Shown piece after piece: positions 23,306 to 33,034 of a stretch of DNA of 64,000 bases. The position numbers and the translations under genes are program-made. The stretch spans positions 62,001 through 126,000 of the IMG/VR virus record IMGVR_UViG_3300023179_000016; one strand, given 5' to 3'. This DNA comes from a virus. The notes beneath the pieces are model-generated. The model was not told the DNA's origin. It searched no databases and saw nothing but the letters and a program-made list of their open reading frames with translations. Position 1 is the first letter of the stretch, and each line of letters opens with the position of its first letter.

Positions 23306-26300
23306 ATGGCTATAGAGATTAGAAGTTATAATCAAATATTAGGTGACATGATAAGAAAGGTAATCGCTGAGACTGCCTTAAACGATATCAATACTGGTTC
23401 AGTTCTTCTAACTCTGTTAGAGGCAGTAGCCTCTAATGACTTTGAAAATAATGCTGCAGTATTAAATATATTAGATTTATTAAACATAGATGCAGTAATA
23501 AATAATGACTTAGATGCTAGAGCGGCTGATTATAGTTTAGTAAGAAGAACAGCAATAAAGGCATCTGGTTTAGTAAACATATACAACAGCAATATAGTAA
23601 AGCGCAGCACTGGTTTGTATGTTATTAAACCACCACCAATAGCTGGACAAACAAAATTATACGTAAATGACACAGACGGCTGGTCTTCTACTGGATCTCT
23701 TTATATAGGTAGAGGGACTCAAAGCTTTGAGGGACCAATATCATATACCAATATAACTGTCTATTCAACGTATTCAGAGATAACATTAGCATCAGCATTG
23801 CAAAAAGATCATTTGATATCAGATGTAGTAATAGATTCTCAGGGAGAACCAGATAGAACTATTGCTGCTGGCACTATTGTAAAGATACCAGCTAACAATC
23901 AAAATCCAGAGACAAAGTACGCTACTCTTAGAGATGCGGTAATTCCATCAGGAGAAGATTCTATCGATGGCGTAGAAGTTATTGCGCTGGTTGCCGGCTC
24001 TTCTGCCAATGCTGGAATAAATACAATCACTGAATTTGACTCTATTCCATTTTCTGGCGCAAAGGTTACAAATACGACTGCATTTTCCAGCGGCAAAGAT
24101 ATAGAAACAGATACCGAATTAAGAAACAGGATAAAATCCTATACTGTAACGCTAGCGAGAGGTACTGCCCCAAGTATCGTATCATCCATAATAGGTGTAT
24201 CTGATCCGGACGAGAGCAAGCAGATTGCCTCTGCAGTGTTGACAGAGCCGATTGATGTAGGCGAACCGTCCATATTGTATGTTGACGATGGATCTGGATT
24301 CCAGCCATCTTATGCTGGACAATCGGTGGACATATTGCTAAGTGAAGCCAATGGCAGTGAAGAGTTTCTTCAACTGGCAAACTATCCGGTTCCAAGACCA
24401 CAAGTAGTTAACGTTGCGGATGGACCGTTTAATATTCAAGATGGTTCGTTCTTGCGCGTAAATATCGACGGAACAGAAGAGACTGTATATTTTAGCTCTA
24501 GTCAATTTTTAAATATGTCTGCCGCAACTGTTGCAGAAATTGTTGTCGCTATCAATACATCATCCACATTATTTAAGGCCAGATTTACCAACAATTCTAA
24601 AAATATACTTATATATCCTGTCGCGCACAATGCAGAAATAATACAGGTTGCGGCCCTTAGAGCCACAGATGATTCCTCCTTATATATTAATACTCTATTA
24701 AAATTCCCAACAGATGAATTTAGTTATATATCGCTATATCAAAATAGCACTCGTCTAAGGGAAAAATCGAAGACTGCAGAACTGACAACGACTCCATATG
24801 CTCAATGGAATATCGCGGTAGAGAGCAATATAATAATATCTGTAGATGGCACTCCAGCTCAAGATAGAAGTTTTGCGCTCAGCGATTTTCCCGGCTCTCC
24901 GTCTTTTTCCTCGTTAACGTTAGAAAATTGGATAACCGCATTCAATAATAAGTTTGCAGGTCTTACAGCGATATCTACGCCAAGCCAAACAATGTTGATC
25001 AGATCAAACAAGGAGGGTGCTTCTTCGAGTATACAAATAGTAGGAGGCACTCTATTGAATAAGTGGTTTGCAAATCTAGATAAAGAATCTGTCGGACAGA
25101 CCGCTCAATTTCAATTAAATAGACAGACCGGCAATCTTAGAATATTGACAGACATCGAGCAGGGCGATATAATCTCTGCCGGTGTAGAAGATGCTAAAGG
25201 TTTTGTAATTTCTAGCGTTACTACTTCAGGCACATATAATTTCGGCACTGATTCTTTTGGTAGGCCTGCCAACATGGTAGTAGTTGTAGATTCCACATAT
25301 TGCAATCAGATTTCTGTTCCATTGTTGATAGGAAGCACTTTGGTGATTTCTTCTGCCGGTGCCTCGACAATGAGAATTATGTCTAGTTCTTCAGATTCTT
25401 TTGCTGCCTTAAAACCATCAGATTATGTATATCTCACACCAAGAAATTCTTGGTTAGATCCTGCTAATACTGGTCTATTTAAAATAAAGGCAAAAGGTAG
25501 TCATACATTAGCTGGGAGCGATACATTTATTGACGTTGAAAACCCTGGGATGATCGCGGAGGGGGTATCGCCTCCAATAACTATAGCAGACTCTTTAGAT
25601 ATAAAAGGTTTTGAGACGGATGGGTATCCTCAGGTCTGGCGTGGATCTTATTTAGATAACCCCCCTGCTGAACCGATCAGTGGCGTAATAGATTCTCTTA
25701 ATAGCGATCTTGCTGGTGTGCTGGCCACATTATATAAATCAAACTCAATCAAGATAACATCGACAAGCGAAAAAAATGGCAATATAGCTATACCTGTATC
25801 TATAAGCAATGCGTCAGTTATATTTGAAGAAACTTCGACAGCACAAACAGGAAACCCCGCACATGTAGCTACAAGAGTCTCCGATAAATCATTGGTTGGC
25901 ATGTTTAAAAGAACAAATCCGACAACTACTAATGTATTTCTTGATAGACATGTATATAGCGATATTAAGGGTTCTTTAACCTCTATCAGCTATCCAGATT
26001 CTCCACCCTTTTCTGGCCCATATAGCGAAAATATAGAATCTACGGGTGTACTAACTGATGCTAACGTCTCGTATGACGATTACGTCTCGTTTACAAGAGG
26101 CAACAATAGAGGCCAGATTAGAGAAATAAACACTAAAATTTCTGGCGATATGGTTGGCACTCAACAAGGGGTTGCAAGAACAGAGAGAGATCATGTAGTC
26201 GGAGACGAGATTCAGCTTATGAGACCTCTTTCTCTATCGACAGATGATAGCATTGTCGTCGTCATGGACAAAGATCCGACTACTAAGACTGTTGATATAA

Positions 26301-29300
26301 AAATGGCCAGAACCGCAAGAACAAATTCTGGCTCTATTGGTTCATTCTTACCTACAACTACAGAATTTTCAGCAGATGACGAAGATAATGAACCTGGAAT
26401 AAATTTTGGTAATACAAACGTTTGGGGAACAACGATCAATGGCACCAATTTTAATGATTACGCTATCTGGATGCGCGCTAGGAATTGGTATTCCACGGGT
26501 GGAGTAAGCGGATCCGGCGGCAAAATGCTGGTTAGATCTGCTCAATATGGACCCAATGGCGAAAAATTAAGATTTAGCATAGAGTATCCTACCGCAGCTA
26601 ATCAGTCACCCACTACAACATATACGAATACGCCCTCGTATAGCTTAAATTCTTATTTCTTTGGCTCAGGCCCACAAAAGGCTAGTGCCTTATCTGCCGG
26701 CGATGTTGTCACTATATATGGACCATATCCAGATGATAGCACTAATTTTCCAAGCGGAGCTGCCTCTTCTGGTAATTTCTATGACTATGAATTTTCTGCT
26801 GGCTCTCTAGCAAGTATCGCTGTAGGTGATGTGGTCTCTATAGGAAGCGATTCTGGCTTGCAATCTTCTAATTGCGGTCAATTTAGCGTATTTAATAAAA
26901 GTGGACTAACTATCAGAGTATTTAATCCTAGTGCTGTAGCGTCTTTTGCTGGTGCTCAAGAAATCACTAATATAACATGCGTGGCTGATATCGTAGGTAG
27001 TCCTACTATATATGAGATAAGTGCATCCGGCGACTCAATGATGACACCAATCAATCAAAAATATTTTGTTATTTATGACAGTGCTGGTTCAGTTGGAGTA
27101 TGGTATGACGTAAATAATACCGGTTCTATGCCACCACCAATGTTTGGAATAAATAGGACTATAAAAGTTGCCTCTGTTATAAGCGGTGATCTTGCTGACG
27201 ATGTTGCATCAAAGACTGCCGCAGTCTTAAATCTAGATGGTGCCTTTACTGTAACTAACTTAGGTGGAATTTTTTATGTTACTAATGTAGTCAATGGGGC
27301 TTTCACGAGCGGTAACGGTGGCACATTAATATGGCCAGTTACCACTACAGTAGGATCGCCGGATATCACTGTAGATGGTAAGTATTTTACATTAAATGAC
27401 TCTTCTGGCTCTGTGGCATTCTGGTATGATGTCGGTAATGATGGAACACCAGAGCCGTTTCACGGAGCAGATAGATCGGTAAAAATAGATTCTGTTGCTT
27501 ATGGTGACAGCGCTGCAAATGTTGCAGCTGCAACTGCAGCTGCAATTAATTCCGATCCTCAATTCAACGCAATTAACGTTGGCGATGTTGTCACTGCAAC
27601 CAATGTCTCTATAATGGACGTCAATGATGCGTCTGCTGGGACATCTGGTTTTGCGATTAATGTGGTCGATGGTTCCTCTCCTATCAATGAAACTATATCA
27701 AATCCAGGCGATATAGTGTTTTTCTCGCTCACTGGAACTGACGTGTCTACGATACAATCTACTGTAAACGATAAAGAAATATTAGAGATTGCCGCGGCAG
27801 GAAGCACTTCGTCAACCATAACTAAAGCAACAAAAGAAGATGTATATGCGTATTCTGGTAATTCTAGTGCTCTAGCATATAATCATAACCCTAATTCTAA
27901 CTCTTTAAGAGGTTTTATTAGTCTATATGATGGCGTAAATTGGGTAAAAGAATTTAAAAATACTGATCCTAATTTTACAGTAAAAAAGACTTTCACTCTA
28001 AATAACGTCGCTCCCAGCGTATATCAAATGAACACCGCGCCTAATTATAATTCTAGTTCTTTAGGTGAACTATTTAAACTTATACCAGTTACAGTAACAA
28101 ATATACACCATCATTTAACACAAAAAGCTCTATCACAGCTGCCTATTATCTCCAATATTAGAATATGCAATGATAGAAAAAATGTACAAATAACATCTAA
28201 AAATCTAGGTTCTTCTGGCGCTATAGAGATAATAGGCGGCAATGCCAATAAATCTCAAGCATATCTCGAGAGTGAATCTGAAGTTGCCACAGATACGAGT
28301 GGTCAGTATCTATTAGCTAAAATACCCGCATACCCAGATACATTTAATATAGGTGATTATGTAAAATTAGAGAACGATTCTGGTGTTAAAAGATATTCTA
28401 GATTAATATCTAGCGACACCATCACGGTTACAAATACTACAACCGGCATAGTCGAATATAATTTTAATCCTAAAACAACCAATATATCTAGCTCTACTGC
28501 TTTTACTATTACTGATGTATCTTCTTCATATGGAAGACCTTCTGGATTTATATGGCGCTGGACACATGATGGTTCTGCTACACTCGCACAAGTGAAAGCA
28601 GGCGACCTAGTATACGCATTTGGCGCTACATTAAGTTGGGATCAAGGTAACAAGGTTAGAGTTACCGGCGATGACAATGTATCTGGTCTTCCAATAATAA
28701 ACGTGAATGATGCCTTAAATTATTTTGATGTTGTTAATTCTTACGGCAAAAGTATGTCCTCTACTGTAGTCGGCGTAAACAATGTAGTGCAAATATGTCC
28801 AACTCCAGTAATTAAATGGAATCTAAGCCACAGAACAAGAACCAATATATTATCTATTGTTGGTAATGGCACTACTGCAACTATAACCTGCGTAAATGCC
28901 CATATGCTGAACACTGGGGACGTTGTAGATATAATAGACAGCGACAACATACCGGATGGTATCTATGGGCCCATAGTTGCAATAGCAGAAAATAAATTGA
29001 CAATAGCTTATGTATCTTCTCCTTTTATCGAGACCAGTTCCGGCGCAACTGTAATTAAAGATGGCATAACACCTACCAGATACAGAGTAGAAAAATTAGG
29101 CTATAACGGCATGACTAGAATATCTAGGCAAGACGGGCAGTCACCGCGTTTTGCCGATAACGGTGTTGCCGTGGATGATTATGTTGTGGTGGGCGGTAAT
29201 ACTTTTGCATCTAATAATAATGGTAGATTTAGAGTAGTTTCTGTCGACAATGATTCAATAATCATCATTAATGACACTGCTACAGATGAACTAAATACCG

Positions 29301-30436
29301 TAACACCGTTTAATAATAAAAATAAATATGCTGTTTGGACTTCCAATACAAATATAGTGACAGGGGATCCAGGGACCTTTAAGAACGTGTTTGTTGGTAC
29401 TTGGGTTAAAAAACCAGAAGACCCAGACTCGTACTATAGACAAGTTGTATCTATGTCTCCTATTACACCATCATTAGCCACTACTATAACCTTAGGTGCA
29501 AACTATAGTGGTTCTAGTGCTACAGCATCTGGCGTTAAATATGACATGTTAAATGATTATGATAAAGGGGTGATATTGCAGAGCATAGACGATATAAAAA
29601 TATATGAGGGCGATTCTGCTGTAGTTGGAGACACACTGTACGTTCAGAATATAGTTAATTCTAATTGGTTCAGTGTTGGCAATGTGGGCAGTTTTGCTGT
29701 AACTGGCATTGGAACTAATGAAGTTAGACTTAATCCTCTTTCTGATGTAATTGCACACAAACCGTTTTTGAGAGTCAATAATGCTGCTGGTTCATCGCAA
29801 TCAAACAGATTGATGTCTGTAAACACGTCTGGTTTCTATCTTATAGAGAGTAACGCTAATAAATTTAGCACTATCAGACAACTATCGCATGTCGCAATAG
29901 ATGATTTAAATAGCTTAAGAAGATCGCTATATATATCGCCACACAATAGGTCGTATAAATTCAGTAATTCAAATAATACAAGTGTGACCCATATGGGTAA
30001 ATTAGGTTATAGCACAGACGTCACTACCGGCATAGATGGATATCTATACTATACTGGTCTTCTTAGAAGAGCACAAAGGATAGTCGACGGGTATGAACCA
30101 GATCCCGATAATTATCCCGGCAGAAGAGCAGTAGGTGGTTTAATAGAGATATTACCGCCACTGAATCGTAAGATTTCTGTGTCTGTAAACATAACTACAA
30201 ATGAGGGTGTAAATCTTGGCGACATATCTAACAATATAAAATCTGTAGTGATTAATTATGTCTCTACACTGGGAGTCGGAGAAGACGTAATATTGTCAGA
30301 AATAATAGCGTCGATAATGCAAATAAAGGGAGTGGGGGCAGTAACGTTCTCATATCCATCGCCATCTACGGAAAGAATCACTATTGCGGACAACGAAAAA
30401 GCAACTGTCGATCCTAACGATATTGGTATTTCATAA
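23306..30436 (+). CDS. Giant baseplate wedge protein (J/gp6-like) with large insertion
   Basis: A 2376-residue protein. Residues 1-300 (GSVLLTLLEAVASNDFENNA, LDARAADYSLVRRTA) and the last 130 residues (ILPPLNRKISVSVNI, GVGEDVILSEIIASIMQIKG) match the two ends of baseplate J/gp6 proteins, which are usually 300-700 residues long. About 1900 residues lie between. They include tandem copies of a domain with YDSAGSVGVWYDVNNTG and NDSSGSVAFWYDVGNDG (about residues 1250-1420), and small modules also found in the sheath. The insertion probably projects from the wedge. The stop overlaps the next start (TAATG). Confidence 0.8.
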   Translation: MAIEIRSYNQILGDMIRKVIAETALNDINTGSVLLTLLEAVASNDFENNAAVLNILDLLNIDAVINNDLDARAADYSLVRRTAIKASGLVNIYNSNIVKRSTGLYVIKPPPIAGQTKLYVNDTDGWSSTGSLYIGRGTQSFEGPISYTNITVYSTYSEITLASALQKDHLISDVVIDSQGEPDRTIAAGTIVKIPANNQNPETKYATLRDAVIPSGEDSIDGVEVIALVAGSSANAGINTITEFDSIPFSGAKVTNTTAFSSGKDIETDTELRNRIKSYTVTLARGTAPSIVSSIIGVSDPDESKQIASAVLTEPIDVGEPSILYVDDGSGFQPSYAGQSVDILLSEANGSEEFLQLANYPVPRPQVVNVADGPFNIQDGSFLRVNIDGTEETVYFSSSQFLNMSAATVAEIVVAINTSSTLFKARFTNNSKNILIYPVAHNAEIIQVAALRATDDSSLYINTLLKFPTDEFSYISLYQNSTRLREKSKTAELTTTPYAQWNIAVESNIIISVDGTPAQDRSFALSDFPGSPSFSSLTLENWITAFNNKFAGLTAISTPSQTMLIRSNKEGASSSIQIVGGTLLNKWFANLDKESVGQTAQFQLNRQTGNLRILTDIEQGDIISAGVEDAKGFVISSVTTSGTYNFGTDSFGRPANMVVVVDSTYCNQISVPLLIGSTLVISSAGASTMRIMSSSSDSFAALKPSDYVYLTPRNSWLDPANTGLFKIKAKGSHTLAGSDTFIDVENPGMIAEGVSPPITIADSLDIKGFETDGYPQVWRGSYLDNPPAEPISGVIDSLNSDLAGVLATLYKSNSIKITSTSEKNGNIAIPVSISNASVIFEETSTAQTGNPAHVATRVSDKSLVGMFKRTNPTTTNVFLDRHVYSDIKGSLTSISYPDSPPFSGPYSENIESTGVLTDANVSYDDYVSFTRGNNRGQIREINTKISGDMVGTQQGVARTERDHVVGDEIQLMRPLSLSTDDSIVVVMDKDPTTKTVDIKMARTARTNSGSIGSFLPTTTEFSADDEDNEPGINFGNTNVWGTTINGTNFNDYAIWMRARNWYSTGGVSGSGGKMLVRSAQYGPNGEKLRFSIEYPTAANQSPTTTYTNTPSYSLNSYFFGSGPQKASALSAGDVVTIYGPYPDDSTNFPSGAASSGNFYDYEFSAGSLASIAVGDVVSIGSDSGLQSSNCGQFSVFNKSGLTIRVFNPSAVASFAGAQEITNITCVADIVGSPTIYEISASGDSMMTPINQKYFVIYDSAGSVGVWYDVNNTGSMPPPMFGINRTIKVASVISGDLADDVASKTAAVLNLDGAFTVTNLGGIFYVTNVVNGAFTSGNGGTLIWPVTTTVGSPDITVDGKYFTLNDSSGSVAFWYDVGNDGTPEPFHGADRSVKIDSVAYGDSAANVAAATAAAINSDPQFNAINVGDVVTATNVSIMDVNDASAGTSGFAINVVDGSSPINETISNPGDIVFFSLTGTDVSTIQSTVNDKEILEIAAAGSTSSTITKATKEDVYAYSGNSSALAYNHNPNSNSLRGFISLYDGVNWVKEFKNTDPNFTVKKTFTLNNVAPSVYQMNTAPNYNSSSLGELFKLIPVTVTNIHHHLTQKALSQLPIISNIRICNDRKNVQITSKNLGSSGAIEIIGGNANKSQAYLESESEVATDTSGQYLLAKIPAYPDTFNIGDYVKLENDSGVKRYSRLISSDTITVTNTTTGIVEYNFNPKTTNISSSTAFTITDVSSSYGRPSGFIWRWTHDGSATLAQVKAGDLVYAFGATLSWDQGNKVRVTGDDNVSGLPIINVNDALNYFDVVNSYGKSMSSTVVGVNNVVQICPTPVIKWNLSHRTRTNILSIVGNGTTATITCVNAHMLNTGDVVDIIDSDNIPDGIYGPIVAIAENKLTIAYVSSPFIETSSGATVIKDGITPTRYRVEKLGYNGMTRISRQDGQSPRFADNGVAVDDYVVVGGNTFASNNNGRFRVVSVDNDSIIIINDTATDELNTVTPFNNKNKYAVWTSNTNIVTGDPGTFKNVFVGTWVKKPEDPDSYYRQVVSMSPITPSLATTITLGANYSGSSATASGVKYDMLNDYDKGVILQSIDDIKIYEGDSAVVGDTLYVQNIVNSNWFSVGNVGSFAVTGIGTNEVRLNPLSDVIAHKPFLRVNNAAGSSQSNRLMSVNTSGFYLIESNANKFSTIRQLSHVAIDDLNSLRRSLYISPHNRSYKFSNSNNTSVTHMGKLGYSTDVTTGIDGYLYYTGLLRRAQRIVDGYEPDPDNYPGRRAVGGLIEILPPLNRKISVSVNITTNEGVNLGDISNNIKSVVINYVSTLGVGEDVILSEIIASIMQIKGVGAVTFSYPSPSTERITIADNEKATVDPNDIGIS

Positions 30437-32967
30437 TGGCAGATAATAAAGGCAAAATAGATCAACTACATGATCTTCTACCTAGAGGCTTTAATAGCCG
30501 CAACAATGCCAATTGGAAGGCAATGGTAGAGGCCTTTGGCGAACAAGATCAAAAGATATTCGATCTGATATCGGAAGTTAGAAAACAATTCTTTGTTAAG
30601 ACAGCGTCTCGTCCATATCTTGATAGGTTAGGTGCAAATAATAAGATTGCTAGACCTAAATTAGTCGGCATGGATGATCCGTCTTTTAGACAGTATATAC
30701 CGATACTTTCTTATCAACCTAAGCAAGTAAAACTGATAATAGATAAATTACTAGACGTATTCTTCTTCAAAGAATCAACCACTGCATTTATCACTACTCA
30801 GAACTTTGGACCATTTAATTTCGACGACGGATGGGAATTAGAGTTATTTATCGATGAGCAATATACAGATCGAGTCGTTTTTACTAATGCAGACTTTACA
30901 GATATACATGCTGCAACAGCAAATGAAACAGTGGCGGCAATTAATAGACAAACAAAGCACTGTTATGCCACATCGTATTATGATAGTATCACTAAAAACA
31001 CATATATAAGAATCTTTACTAATACTATAGGTTCTAAAGGTTCACTACGTATTAAGGGCGGAAGAATAAATACTGCAATTAGATTAAACGGTTTTATCGA
31101 TGCTGCAGGTGTCGGATCAAATACGCAGTGGAGTGTCACAAAAGTTGGAGATGAGGTTGTTTTTCAATATGTTGGAGGCACATCGCCTGCGATAGATCAG
31201 TTGCAAGTCGGCGACATAGCCATAATCAATATTCCGGGAAACGTTGGATCGTTTGAGATTAAAAGCATAGATCTAGTCAATAATAATATAAGTTTTAAAA
31301 ATCTTTTTGCCACAGTTGGTCTATATACTCAGACATCTGAATATGATATAAAGTTTATAAGACCTAAAAAATATGTCGCATACACGAATGTGCGTAGAGC
31401 AATGACTTGGGAAACCACTTCTGGAGAAGTAGTGGTAGAGATACCTACCTCTCCACCGGTCGTTAAGAGATCATTAAGGGGATCGTTCCACACTAATGGT
31501 GTATTTAGTCAAATGTCTAATAGAGACTCAGATAACTCTATGACATTAGTAGATGCATATCTATTCCCAGAATCTGGTTCTTTTGTAATGGAAGAATCTA
31601 GAGAAATGTTGACTAGAATGCTAACAAGTTCTGAAAACGAGATAGTTTCTAAAAAGAATCAATATAGATTACAGCATCCAGTTACTGTATATGAATTTTC
31701 TAGCAGAACTGTTTTAAATACCACTGGAGATATTCTAGCTGGAACAACGCAGATTACGAATCTTGCTAGTACTGTCGGAATTCAAATAGGGCAACAAGTA
31801 TCGATGGATGGTGTTCCGGGTTATTCTCGTGTCGTAAGCATATCTGGTTCCACCGTCAATATTTCTTTCCCCGCAAGCTCTACAATATTAGGCGGACAAA
31901 TAAAATTTTTAGGTAACACGCTAAACGGAATAACCCCAAGTTTACCAAAATTAGCGTCATTAAACGAATATTCGCTATCTTCAATAACTAGGGTATCAGA
32001 TGTCGTAACAGCTACTACATCTATGCCTAATGATTATGTAGTGGGCGAATATACTGTAATATATGGGTGCGATGGGATCTTAGTTGCATCTGAAACAGGT
32101 GACACAACAAATCTATCGAACACTATACTTAATTTAAGTAGCACATCTGGAATAGTTCCGGGCATGCTAGTAGCAGGTCCTGGAATTCCAATTGGCACAA
32201 CCGTAGTATCTGTAGGCATATCTTCTATAATTATAAGTGATTTTGCCACTGCAACATCGATAGGTGTTAATTTAACTTTTAGTGAGAATTTAAACGGAGC
32301 ATATAAGATAGAATCGGTATCTGGTTCTACTTTTAGTTTTACTGCACCTGGGTCCAATGGAACACCCTTGATCCCTGGTTCAGTTAGAGTAGAAAGAATG
32401 GGTTTATCAAACTCTGGTTCCAAAATAATAGTCCTTGACGCGATACATAGTGAAGTCAGTAGAATATCTGGCTCATATGTTTGGGATAAAACGGCGCCCT
32501 ATGTATTATCTTCTAGTGCTTCAGAAATAACAGATGAGATTAAGGCTGGAAAAATAGTTAGATTGCTAAATACAACTGCCAACACTATGCCAGATTCTGG
32601 CGGATATGTCATATTTGACTATGGGAGAGAGAATCAAGAGGGTCCTGTAAGATATTTATATAAGCCAACCGATAATACTTTGGCCATAGATCCATCTTAC
32701 ACATTTCAACATGGTCATTCGGTAGGGTCACCGGTTATAGCTATTAGTAAAAAGGGCCCTCATGCAGTCAGTACTAGCGGCAAGGAGTATTCACCATATA
32801 TCACAGATCCATCTGAGGCCAGATTCATATTGCAGGACCTAGTTAAGTCTATAAAGAGTGCTGGCATATTCGTGAATTTCTTAGTTAGATATCCAGAACA
32901 GCTATACGGCGTACTAGATGTATATAATGAGCAAAATCTAGGGGCTGGAGCTCCATTTAGTGACTAA
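30436..32967 (+). CDS. Baseplate wedge / fibre-attachment protein (gpI-like N-terminus)
   Basis: An 843-residue protein coupled to the J-like gene. The N-terminus (IDQLHDLLPRGFNS, RPYLDRLGANNKIARPKLVG) fits tail protein I, which joins the wedge to fibres. Residues about 118-215 hold the DG...ATANETVAAINR module shared with sheath and J-like protein. The middle is beta-rich with repeats of VSISGSTVNIS type. The C-terminal 60 residues have a helix, DLVKSIKSAGIFVNFLVRYP. Its place before the giant fibre supports the attachment role. Confidence 0.65.
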   Translation: MADNKGKIDQLHDLLPRGFNSRNNANWKAMVEAFGEQDQKIFDLISEVRKQFFVKTASRPYLDRLGANNKIARPKLVGMDDPSFRQYIPILSYQPKQVKLIIDKLLDVFFFKESTTAFITTQNFGPFNFDDGWELELFIDEQYTDRVVFTNADFTDIHAATANETVAAINRQTKHCYATSYYDSITKNTYIRIFTNTIGSKGSLRIKGGRINTAIRLNGFIDAAGVGSNTQWSVTKVGDEVVFQYVGGTSPAIDQLQVGDIAIINIPGNVGSFEIKSIDLVNNNISFKNLFATVGLYTQTSEYDIKFIRPKKYVAYTNVRRAMTWETTSGEVVVEIPTSPPVVKRSLRGSFHTNGVFSQMSNRDSDNSMTLVDAYLFPESGSFVMEESREMLTRMLTSSENEIVSKKNQYRLQHPVTVYEFSSRTVLNTTGDILAGTTQITNLASTVGIQIGQQVSMDGVPGYSRVVSISGSTVNISFPASSTILGGQIKFLGNTLNGITPSLPKLASLNEYSLSSITRVSDVVTATTSMPNDYVVGEYTVIYGCDGILVASETGDTTNLSNTILNLSSTSGIVPGMLVAGPGIPIGTTVVSVGISSIIISDFATATSIGVNLTFSENLNGAYKIESVSGSTFSFTAPGSNGTPLIPGSVRVERMGLSNSGSKIIVLDAIHSEVSRISGSYVWDKTAPYVLSSSASEITDEIKAGKIVRLLNTTANTMPDSGGYVIFDYGRENQEGPVRYLYKPTDNTLAIDPSYTFQHGHSVGSPVIAISKKGPHAVSTSGKEYSPYITDPSEARFILQDLVKSIKSAGIFVNFLVRYPEQLYGVLDVYNEQNLGAGAPFSD

Positions 32968-33003
32968 TAAATATAAATATTGATATTTAAACTAACATCT
33001 AAC

Positions 33004-33016
33004 GCAGTATAATTTA
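33004..33016 (+). promoter_or_regulatory. TATAATT-type promoter of the fibre cluster
   Basis: GCAGTATAATTTA lies about 20 bases upstream of the fibre start, followed by AGGAG at 33023-33027. No -35 box is seen. Confidence 0.5.
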
Positions 33017-33034
33017 ATCACATAGGAGCTAAAC

